Shown here piece by piece: positions 31,559 to 38,628 of a stretch of 64,000 nt of DNA. Below the pieces are notes generated by a model. That model was not told the origin of the DNA. It ran no database searches and was given only the letters and a program-made list of their open reading frames with translations. Positions within the stretch are counted from its first letter, which is position 1; every line of letters starts with the position of its first letter. Source of the DNA: Helicobacter pylori NQ4053 (lineage in GTDB: Bacteria; Campylobacterota; Campylobacteria; Campylobacterales; Helicobacteraceae); assembly GCF_000274605.1 (NCBI RefSeq), contig NZ_AKNV01000006.1, forward strand, positions 434,001-498,000, written 5' to 3'. The position numbers and the translations under genes were made by a program.

Positions 31559-33982
31559 CTACTCCTTTGTCAAGTAAATTTCTTTATAATCCTTTGGATT
31601 ATCCTTTTTAAGCGTTTCCAGTTCAAAAACGCTAGACGCGCTAGAGTTATACGCTCTTAAAAATTTTTTACTGGTGCTGTTTAGCTTTTCTAAATTGATT
31701 TCTAAAAATACGCTAGATTGAGTGAGAAGGTTTTTCACTAATACTTGCCTAGCGTTTAACGGCGTTTTGTTTAAAAAGGATTTTTCAATAGGACTTAATA
31801 AAATGCCATAGCTCTCTAATTTCTCAAAATTGTTTGTAGGATAGAGTATGACTTGAGCGGCGTTTTCTATAATGGACTTTGCTCCCTCTACGCCATCAAG
31901 TTGGTTAATGTCTTGAAAGGCTAAAGTTAAAACCCCATTGAGTTTTCTAGCTTGAGCGAGTGTGTCTTTGATTTTAGCTAACATGATGGGATTTTCAATA
32001 ACAGATTTTGCTTCATCAATGAAGATATAAAAAGGCTTGTTTTCTAATTTAGCTCTATTCATGACTTTGTAGAATAGGTATAGTACTGCCAAGTTGAAAT
32101 CTTTTTTACTACTAGAAAGAGCATCCATATCAATAACAGAAAGCTTTTTAGCAAAGTCTAAACAATCAGTGGAATGCTTGTATAAGTCTTTTGAGCTCTC
32201 TTTTTCTAAAATGTCTTTGCTATCTAAATAGTCTCTTTCTAGCGTGTCTTTAAAATCTCTTAACTTGAAAATAGCACCCCCTTGTTTTGTGATATTGTTA
32301 TAGCAAACTCTGATTGTTTTGGATAAAGCACTTAAAGTCTTTTTTTCTTTTTCATCTTTAGTATCTTCATCAATATTGAGCATGAATGCCAACCAACTCA
32401 CTAAAAAGGTGCAGTTAGCGCTTGTATCTTTTAAAGAAAACGGATTAATGTAAAAATCATTGCTATCGTTGTATTGACCATCTAAAAACTCAGTCATCAC
32501 ACGCATGCCATTATTTCTGTCTAAAGCCAAAATACTTAAATCTTCATACTTAAAACAATTGGTGATTAAAAATTCAATTAAAGTGGTTTTACCAGCCCCT
32601 GTGCCACCAAAGATGATGGTATGCCCTGATACCATATCATTTTTTCTTTTTGCCTCATAGGCATGGAAATTGAATAAATAAGGCGATTTGTCTTGGTTTC
32701 TAAAAATAGTTAAATGGCGATTACCCCATGAATTTCTAGAAAAACCACAATTTTGTTTTTCCAATATGATTAAAGAAGCAATATTTTGACTAGACAACAA
32801 ACGCTTTCTAAAATTCAAGCGATTACGATTGGGGAAGAAGCTAAAAAACATAGGCAACATGCCAATACTCTCTTGTGTGCTTACAATGCCTTTTTGTTTA
32901 AGCAAGTTGGTAATTTCTATACAAGCACTATCTAAATCGGTTTTAGTTTTGGCATGAACTAAAATGTTTAAAGAAATCTCTTGCATCAAAACTCTGTCTG
33001 TTTTAATAAGGTCATTCAATTCATCAATTTCAACTCTAATGCTCTTATTCGCTCTTTTTCTTTTAGTTTCAATCCTTTTTTCAGCCTTTGCTTTAGGAAT
33101 ATTGTCAATGTTTAAAATCACATCAAATTCTAAAGATAAATGCAACACTGAAGAAAGAGCAGTGCTGACAATTTTGTCTATATCATAAGTCTTAATGCTG
33201 ATGAAACGCTTGAAAATCTCTTTACTATTATGAATGTGAGTGAAAAAATCTTTTTTAAAATGCACATCAGAATTGATCATGCCATCATGCAAACGACCTC
33301 TAGCGAAAGTGTATTCACTAGGAACACCATTGATATATTCCGCATAAAAATTAAGCAAACTATTGGCATCTATTTTTTCTACAAATAAGCCAGAAAGCAT
33401 GTTTTTAACATTATTGATAATGCTGTCTAATATTTTAGATTTATCTAATAGATTAAAATTATCAAAGCCTATGAAATAGTTTTCTTGATATTTAACTTCA
33501 TCTTGTTTATTATTTTCTTGAATATTTTCTAATTCATTGGTAGTGATTTTTTTCTTAAATCGTTCCAAATAACCTTTAATGCTATCATTCTTAGTTTCAA
33601 AAATTAAGTAATAGAAATTTTGATAAACATCCTCAACCCCCTGCTCCCATAAATTGATAACCTCTAATGCAAAAGGATTGCTTATCTCCTCTTGAGTATA
33701 TTCATGGTGCATGAAAATCTTACGCCTTCTAGCTACGATTTTAAAATGCACTCCATCTACAATCTCATTAAGAGCTAAAATGCGTTCATTGAATTTTTGC
33801 GCTATTTCTTTGTCATCTAAAGACAAATAAGAAATTCCCTCTAATTTAAGAGCGCCTACAAGGTTTGATTTTTCACTTAAAAGATAATGCTCATTGTAAA
33901 TGTCAACAATGTTAGTTTCTTCTTTCATGCTATAACGCTTAGGAACTAGCGAGCATAAAGAAGTGAAAATTTTCTCAAGCAT
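31559..33982 (-). CDS. virB4: VirB4 (CagE-like) type IV secretion ATPase
   Basis: The energy-coupling ATPase of a type IV secretion machine, on the inner face of the inner membrane. The 807-residue product has an N-terminal CagE/VirB4 domain (about 1-400), then the ATPase core. The core has Walker A FGGTGAGKTTLIEF (about 455-468), Walker B FYIFIDEAKSV (about 670), LAFQDINQL and a C-terminal helical region. It looks complete. The start overlaps the end of virB3 by eight bases. With most other VirB genes gone, a working channel would need partners from another element. Confidence 0.93.
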   Translation of the reverse strand: MLEKIFTSLCSLVPKRYSMKEETNIVDIYNEHYLLSEKSNLVGALKLEGISYLSLDDKEIAQKFNERILALNEIVDGVHFKIVARRRKIFMHHEYTQEEISNPFALEVINLWEQGVEDVYQNFYYLIFETKNDSIKGYLERFKKKITTNELENIQENNKQDEVKYQENYFIGFDNFNLLDKSKILDSIINNVKNMLSGLFVEKIDANSLLNFYAEYINGVPSEYTFARGRLHDGMINSDVHFKKDFFTHIHNSKEIFKRFISIKTYDIDKIVSTALSSVLHLSLEFDVILNIDNIPKAKAEKRIETKRKRANKSIRVEIDELNDLIKTDRVLMQEISLNILVHAKTKTDLDSACIEITNLLKQKGIVSTQESIGMLPMFFSFFPNRNRLNFRKRLLSSQNIASLIILEKQNCGFSRNSWGNRHLTIFRNQDKSPYLFNFHAYEAKRKNDMVSGHTIIFGGTGAGKTTLIEFLITNCFKYEDLSILALDRNNGMRVMTEFLDGQYNDSNDFYINPFSLKDTSANCTFLVSWLAFMLNIDEDTKDEKEKKTLSALSKTIRVCYNNITKQGGAIFKLRDFKDTLERDYLDSKDILEKESSKDLYKHSTDCLDFAKKLSVIDMDALSSSKKDFNLAVLYLFYKVMNRAKLENKPFYIFIDEAKSVIENPIMLAKIKDTLAQARKLNGVLTLAFQDINQLDGVEGAKSIIENAAQVILYPTNNFEKLESYGILLSPIEKSFLNKTPLNARQVLVKNLLTQSSVFLEINLEKLNSTSKKFLRAYNSSASSVFELETLKKDNPKDYKEIYLTKE

Positions 33983-34241
33983 AATAATTTCTAGCTCCTG
34001 TTCTTAATGTGAAAAGTGCATGCAAAATGGCTGTTATATCTTCATCAAAAAATTCTAAAATGTAAAATACAAACACACAACTAGCCATTAAACCCATAGC
34101 ATAAAGTGGTTGGAATGAAAGTAACCATGCCGACATTAAGAAACTAACAATCCAACTATCCAAGTTTAATCCCAAAAAAGTTTCTCTTTTGCTGATTTCT
34201 CTAATGTTGATACTTTCAACACAAACAATATGCAATGCCAT
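33975..34241 (-). CDS. virB3: VirB3-like inner-membrane protein
   Basis: An 88-residue protein with the VirB3 pattern: a short N-terminal tail, then two neighbouring hydrophobic segments (about residues 30-68: WIVSFLMSAWLL and LYAMGLMASCVFVFYIL), then a basic tail ending ARNYYA. It lies between virB2 and virB4, directly abutting virB2 and overlapping virB4, as expected for this operon. Confidence 0.82.
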   Translation of the reverse strand: MALHIVCVESINIREISKRETFLGLNLDSWIVSFLMSAWLLSFQPLYAMGLMASCVFVFYILEFFDEDITAILHALFTLRTGARNYYA

Positions 34242-34544
34242 CTAAAATAACCATTGACTTAAAGTTTTAGCATTAGAAATAGCAGCGGTTATGATGATAA
34301 TCCCAACGCATTTCCAACCAATTTCTCCAAGCCTATCCCAATTTTTGTAAGCATAAATGCAAGTCCCAACAATGATTAGGCCGCCAATAGCTTTGATAAA
34401 GTCATTGCTTATGAAATCCAATATTTGAGTGAATTTTTGTTTGTAATCTGGCACCGCCAATAAAAAACTGGGCATTAACATTGCCAAACTCATCATTTTG
34501 CAAACTTTCTTAAACATTCTTATTCCTTTATGTTTTATTTTCAT
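34242..34544 (-). CDS. virB2: VirB2-like pilin subunit
   Basis: A 100-residue prepilin-like protein. A hydrophobic signal (MMSLAMLMPSFLLAVPD, cleavage near residue 30) is followed by two membrane segments: IGGLIIVGTCIYAY and CVGIIIITAAIS. This is the VirB2 pattern. The ATG at 34544 overlaps the upstream Toprim gene by four bases; an internal ATG 27 bases on (34517, MFKKVC) would give a more usual signal peptide and is preceded by AGGAAT. It is the only pilus-component gene left in this remnant. Confidence 0.82.
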   Translation of the reverse strand: MKIKHKGIRMFKKVCKMMSLAMLMPSFLLAVPDYKQKFTQILDFISNDFIKAIGGLIIVGTCIYAYKNWDRLGEIGWKCVGIIIITAAISNAKTLSQWLF

Positions 34545-36067
34545 CTTTCATGTCCTTTGTTTTGAGATTGATTGTTGGTGTAATAGACAGAATTAGCTAC
34601 ATATTTAGATCCAAAGCCATGATCTTGTTGGTAACCATTAAACACTCCTTGTGGTAGTTTAGGTTTTGGCATTAGATCTTGTAGTTTTTGTAATTGGTTA
34701 GCCAAGATGCTTTTTTGTGGTGGTGTGGTAGTAGGGTTTTGCATTTTTTTTCTAGCATCAATCAAAAAATCTTGTAACATCCTATTGCTAATTTGCTTCA
34801 ATCCTAATACTTTAGCGATTTTCAAATCATCGTTCGCATCTTTACTGATAGGCGTATAGATGCTTGGAATTTCTTTAGTGTGAGCGTAAAAAATTTTTTC
34901 CAAAATAGCGTTGAATTTTCGCCCCTGTTCATCATTATCCATTGCTAAAATAACATTAAGACTTAAATTAGGAATTTTTGGTTCTTTTAGGCGTAAGGCT
35001 AGAGTATTGGGTTTAAAAATGGGATTAGGGATAAGATTATTTTTATCTCTTATGGGCGAGAAAATGGAATTATTAGGGACTTTTTTAGGGTCATTATCGT
35101 GTTTAGCTAACTCTTTAGCACGCCATTTTTCATATCTTTTTTGAAAATTTATGTAATTTTCATAGTCCTCTAATTGCTTGTTGTAGCGATCAATTTCTTT
35201 GTGGTATTCATTGTATTCCTTACACTTATAAGTGTTGATGGTATTAAGAAATTTATCTACAAATTTTTGCATTCTTTCTTCTGTGAAATTACCAATAGTA
35301 GAAATAATAGCTGTTTGATTGGGATCAAACCTTTGCATTTCTAACACGCTTAAACCATCAAAAACGCTTTCAGCTACAATGATATTTTGAATATTTTTAG
35401 TATTTTGTGGGAATAAAACTTCAAAACCCTTGATAGAACCTGCTTGCATTAAGTGTTTAGTGGGATTAGTAGCGCCTTGCATAGTGAAAGGTTTGGACAA
35501 TCGCTTGTTATACCCACCCTGTATTAAGTTTCCATTATCATTGATCAAATAGCAAGGCACGCATAAATTTGCATGTTCATCTTCTTTAAGTAAATGATTG
35601 TAAGATTTTAATAAAGATTTATCTAAAGAGCGGCTATCCAATAAAGTGTGAAACAAATCTGAGCTTTCTATATCGTAGGTAGGGAGTTTTTCAAATTGTT
35701 TCACCACTTTTTGACGCTCTGCTTCTTGTTCTTTGGTAATGATTGTATAAGGCTTGGAATTGTTATATTTGTGGTTTGGCTTATCGCTAATTTCTAAATC
35801 ATCTCTGTTTTTGATCAAATCATTAAAATCTAGCCCACGATTTTTACAGAAGGCGATAATCGTGCCTTTATCTTCATCGTTATGAGCGTTAAAATAATGA
35901 TAACTCCCATCAGGTTTTCTTGAAACAATAAGTGTGCCTTTAATGGTATCGTTCTCATTGTAAAGAGCCGGGTTATTTTTGCTTGATTTCTCTACTTTGT
36001 GTTTATAGCCATTAGAGAGTAAAATCTCATCTAATGGTAAGAATTGTAAATTAGCGATATAAGCCAT
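34541..36067 (-). CDS. ICE Toprim-domain protein (DUF3991/primase-like)
   Basis: A 508-residue element protein. The N-terminal part (about 1-90) resembles the DUF3991 zinc-free primase-associated domain, with SYHYFNAHNDEDKGTIIAFCKNRGL. A Toprim domain follows: the Glu in IIVAESVFDGLSVLEMQ (near 230) and the acidic pair in VILAMDNDEQGRKF (near 375), split by a long charged coiled-coil insert. Such proteins in mobile elements are thought to make primers or handle single-stranded DNA after transfer. The last four bases overlap virB2. Confidence 0.75.
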   Translation of the reverse strand: MAYIANLQFLPLDEILLSNGYKHKVEKSSKNNPALYNENDTIKGTLIVSRKPDGSYHYFNAHNDEDKGTIIAFCKNRGLDFNDLIKNRDDLEISDKPNHKYNNSKPYTIITKEQEAERQKVVKQFEKLPTYDIESSDLFHTLLDSRSLDKSLLKSYNHLLKEDEHANLCVPCYLINDNGNLIQGGYNKRLSKPFTMQGATNPTKHLMQAGSIKGFEVLFPQNTKNIQNIIVAESVFDGLSVLEMQRFDPNQTAIISTIGNFTEERMQKFVDKFLNTINTYKCKEYNEYHKEIDRYNKQLEDYENYINFQKRYEKWRAKELAKHDNDPKKVPNNSIFSPIRDKNNLIPNPIFKPNTLALRLKEPKIPNLSLNVILAMDNDEQGRKFNAILEKIFYAHTKEIPSIYTPISKDANDDLKIAKVLGLKQISNRMLQDFLIDARKKMQNPTTTPPQKSILANQLQKLQDLMPKPKLPQGVFNGYQQDHGFGSKYVANSVYYTNNQSQNKGHER

Positions 36068-36073
36068 AATCTT

Positions 36074-36364
36074 TCACCCAAATCTACTTTTAATCTCTTT
36101 GGCTAATCTCATTTCATAATGTCTGGCTCTTGCATCATACAAAACACGATCCATTGCTTGAGTGAGAAATTTCATGACTTCAATCGCAGTCTCTACTTCG
36201 TTGATTTCAAATAACAATCCCATAGCGATTTCAATTTCCCTATGCACTAATTTAGGTAGATCTTTCACCAAAAGATTTTTGTATTCTTTGTTTGTAGGAT
36301 CAAACCCTTTAGGGATCACATATTTTTGTGAAATTTTTAAATCTTTTTTGAGTGGGAATTGCAT
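36074..36364 (-). CDS. Small conserved tfs element protein, unknown function
   Basis: A 96-residue soluble protein, mainly helical, with a charged C-terminus. No motif is recognised. It sits between the Toprim gene (6 bases away) and the first element gene (19 bases) and has the same orientation, so it belongs to the element operon. GGACAAAAA before ATG is a weak ribosome site. Confidence 0.6.
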   Translation of the reverse strand: MQFPLKKDLKISQKYVIPKGFDPTNKEYKNLLVKDLPKLVHREIEIAMGLLFEINEVETAIEVMKFLTQAMDRVLYDARARHYEMRLAKEIKSRFG

Positions 36365-36383
36365 TTTTTGTCCTTTGTTTTCT

Positions 36384-37163
36384 TTATGATGCTAAAATTT
36401 CCTTATCTATAGATAGTTCTTCTAATGCTCTATAGATATTCTTTTTTACAATTGCTTGTTGGTAAGAGCACTTGATATTTGGAATTTTTTTGCCAACAAG
36501 TTGATCATAAGTCAATCTATAAGAAAGACAAGGATTATTAACAGACACAAACTCCAAAAAAATATTGTTAAAGTTTTGCATTTGAAAATGCTTAGGGATA
36601 TTCAAAAAGAATACACCGTGCTTGTTTGTGAGCTTGAATGCTCTATTTTTTAATTTCTTGAAGATTTTTTTCAAATACCCACAAATTCCTAAAAAGAAGT
36701 TATTAGGTAAATTGCTCTCCCCATTCAAACCCGAATGTTCGTAGCTTTCTATTTTAGTGAAATCATGCATAGACAAAAAAATATAACCTTTTTTGTTCTT
36801 AAAAGCAGTTAGAAATCCTATTTTCTCTAAAATTTGGAGATTATGTCTTAAGGTTCTATCGCACCATTGCAAGCGAGTTAAGGCATAATGGCGGTTTAAC
36901 GCGATTTTAGAACTTCTAGAATCTATAACGATTTCACTTAAAAGTTCCATGAGTTTCTTACAGCCTGTGCCACCAAAGAAAGTTGTATTGCTAGGAAAGT
37001 TTAATATCTTTTTAAAGAGTTTACATTCAACATAACCAAATTTGTCAAATCTGAAAGGAATAAACCTATCTTTTGAATGCTTGGAATAACAGACATTGTT
37101 CACATGCATTTCTTTTAAGATATTCGCATCTAAAACTTTTCTTTTAAAAACTCTTTCTTGCAT
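36384..37163 (-). CDS. First gene of the ICE operon, unknown (possible winged-helix protein)
   Basis: A 259-residue basic protein at the right end of the element. A central stretch (about 90-140: RHYALTRLQWCDRTLRHNLQILEKIGFLTAFKNKKGYIFLS) reads like a helix-turn-helix with a following beta wing, as in replication initiators or transcription regulators of mobile elements. That is a pattern call only. An AGGA-type ribosome site precedes ATG 37163, and the gene begins about 50 bases inside the AAAGAATG end. It is a candidate regulator or replication gene. Confidence 0.55.
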   Translation of the reverse strand: MQERVFKRKVLDANILKEMHVNNVCYSKHSKDRFIPFRFDKFGYVECKLFKKILNFPSNTTFFGGTGCKKLMELLSEIVIDSRSSKIALNRHYALTRLQWCDRTLRHNLQILEKIGFLTAFKNKKGYIFLSMHDFTKIESYEHSGLNGESNLPNNFFLGICGYLKKIFKKLKNRAFKLTNKHGVFFLNIPKHFQMQNFNNIFLEFVSVNNPCLSYRLTYDQLVGKKIPNIKCSYQQAIVKKNIYRALEELSIDKEILAS

Positions 37164-37210
37164 GGTCCTAATTCCTAGATATTGATTTCTTATAAATTAG
37201 AAAATAATTA

Positions 37211-37226
37211 CATTCCCTAAAGAATG
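37211..37226 (-). other. att: ICE end with AAAGAATG motif
   Basis: CATTCCCTAAAGAATG holds the eight-base motif AAAGAATG (37219-37226) known as the insertion target of H. pylori tfs elements. CATTC and GAATG form a five-base inverted repeat around six bases. To its right the sequence is coding for the tail of a restriction-modification gene. Confidence 0.68.
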
Positions 37227-37324
37227 AGACTAAACCCGAATTAGAGGATTTTAAAAGAACGATAGCCGATTACCTTTCTTATGAAGTGGGCTTGATTTTA
37301 AAAAACCAAACGCCCCCAAAGTGA
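37226..37324 (+). pseudogene. C-terminal remnant of a type II (Bcg-like) restriction-modification gene
   Basis: Right after the ICE end the plus strand reads ETKPELEDFKRTIADYLSY, then EVGLILKNQTPPK and TGA. This is the last 32 or so codons of a restriction-methylase subunit whose rest is missing. The stop overlaps the GTG start of the specificity gene (GTGA), the coupling expected in an A-B subunit operon. In 26695 terms it would be the end of HP1472. The element therefore landed inside, or was joined to, this gene. Confidence 0.62.
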
Positions 37325-38562
37325 TAGGCCCCCTTAGTAGCCAACTCAACGCTATTAAGTGGGGCGAGTTCAAATTAGGGGATTTGTTTGAAGCGAGTAA
37401 CGGCGATTTTGACATTCAAAAACGCCACATCAATCATAAGGGCGAATTTGTCATCACCGCAGGGCTTAGCAATAATGGCGTTTTAGGGCAAAGCGATATA
37501 AAAGCAAAAGTTTTTGAAAGCCATACCATTACTATTGACATGTTTGGTTGCGCGTTTTATCGCAGTTTTGCTTATAAAATGGTAACACATGCTAGGGTAT
37601 TTTCTCTCAAACCTAAATTTGAAATCAACCATAAAATCGGCTTGTTTTTATCCACGCTATTTTTTGGTTACCCTAAAAAATTCGGCTATGAAAACATGTG
37701 TTCATGGGCAAAAATTAAAAACGATAAAGTCATTCTACCCCTAAAACCCACCGCTAACGCTCAAACCCTTGAGGATATTGATTTTCATTTCATGGAAAAA
37801 TTCATAGCCGAACTTGAGCAGTGTCGGCTCGCCGAACTTCAGGCTTATTTAAAAGCTACAGGGCTAGAAAACACCACCCTTTCTAACGATGAAGAAAACG
37901 CCCTTAATCTTTTCAATGGCAACCATTCTGGGGGGGGTAATACCCCATGCGGCTTGACATGGCAAAGCTTCAAACTAGGGGATTTGTTTGAAAAAATTAT
38001 TATAAAGCCATTACCTTATCAAACTGCACAATTACCAAAGGAAAAAACTCCAACGCATGAATTACCAGCCCTAACCGCAGGGATTTTAAATCAAGGGTTA
38101 AATAATTTTGTGCCAAAAGAAAACGCCACGATTTTAAAAAATGTTATTTCAATTTCTGCTAATGGGGCTAACACCGGGGCTACATTTTACCAACCCCATG
38201 AATTTTGCGTATTACAAGACGCTTACGCTATTGAATTTATTGGCGATAAAAAGCTTAACGATAAAGAATATTTATTTTTTGTATGTGCTATCTCAAAAGT
38301 TATTTATAATAATAGTAAATACGAGTGGACAAATAAAGCAGGGTGGAATAAAGTTAAAAACGAGTTAATTTCTCTACCCCTAAAACCCACCGCTAACGCT
38401 CAAAGCCTTAATGATATTGATTTTCATTTCATGTGCACCCTTATCAATGCCCTAATGAAGCAAACCATTCAGGGCGTGGCTGAATACTGCGACGCTAAAA
38501 TACAGGCCGCAAAAGAGGTTATCAGCCAAGAAACACCCGTTCAAAAAGACTCGTTATTTTGA
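37321..38562 (+). CDS. Two-domain DNA-specificity subunit of a Bcg-like restriction system (HP1471-like)
   Basis: A 413-residue target-recognition protein with an internal duplication. The two halves begin KWGEFKLGDLFEAS (near 14) and TWQSFKLGDLFEKI (near 220), and end in near-identical LPLKPTANAQTLEDIDFHFM and LPLKPTANAQSLNDIDFHFM. A G8 tract (37930-37937) encodes the Gly-rich link between them, so a one-base slip would remove the second domain. The start GTG overlaps the stop of the remnant methylase gene. With that gene truncated the subunit is probably orphaned. Confidence 0.8.
   Translation: MIGPLSSQLNAIKWGEFKLGDLFEASNGDFDIQKRHINHKGEFVITAGLSNNGVLGQSDIKAKVFESHTITIDMFGCAFYRSFAYKMVTHARVFSLKPKFEINHKIGLFLSTLFFGYPKKFGYENMCSWAKIKNDKVILPLKPTANAQTLEDIDFHFMEKFIAELEQCRLAELQAYLKATGLENTTLSNDEENALNLFNGNHSGGGNTPCGLTWQSFKLGDLFEKIIIKPLPYQTAQLPKEKTPTHELPALTAGILNQGLNNFVPKENATILKNVISISANGANTGATFYQPHEFCVLQDAYAIEFIGDKKLNDKEYLFFVCAISKVIYNNSKYEWTNKAGWNKVKNELISLPLKPTANAQSLNDIDFHFMCTLINALMKQTIQGVAEYCDAKIQAAKEVISQETPVQKDSLF
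37930..37937. repeat. G8 homopolymer in the specificity gene
   Basis: Eight G residues between the two recognition domains. Length changes in such tracts switch H. pylori genes. In the present length the frame is open through both domains. Confidence 0.8.
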
Positions 38563-38585
38563 AAGAGATGAGGTCCAGCTTGTGT

Positions 38586-38591
38586 TACAAT
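38586..38591 (+). promoter_or_regulatory. Predicted -10 of polA
   Basis: TACAAT gives a leader of about 31 bases containing GAAGAGGGA before ATG 38629. Confidence 0.5.
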
Positions 38592-38628
38592 AAATTTAAA
38601 ATTTGCTTGATTGAAGAGGGATTGAGTC

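Larger units (their letters stand above)
29016..37226 (-). mobile_element. Remnant of a tfs-type integrative conjugative element (TnPZ-like)
   Basis: Seven genes all on the minus strand, closely packed or overlapping. They encode element proteins (259 aa, 96 aa), a Toprim protein, VirB2, VirB3, VirB4 and a TopA-VirB11 chimera. Intact H. pylori tfs3/tfs4 elements carry many more genes (VirB7-VirB10, VirD4, relaxase, XerT, often a methylase-helicase), all missing here. The right end is AAAGAATG (37219-37226), the known target motif of these elements. No such motif is seen at the left end, where both VirB11 and a flanking gene look truncated. It cannot transfer by itself. Confidence 0.83.
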
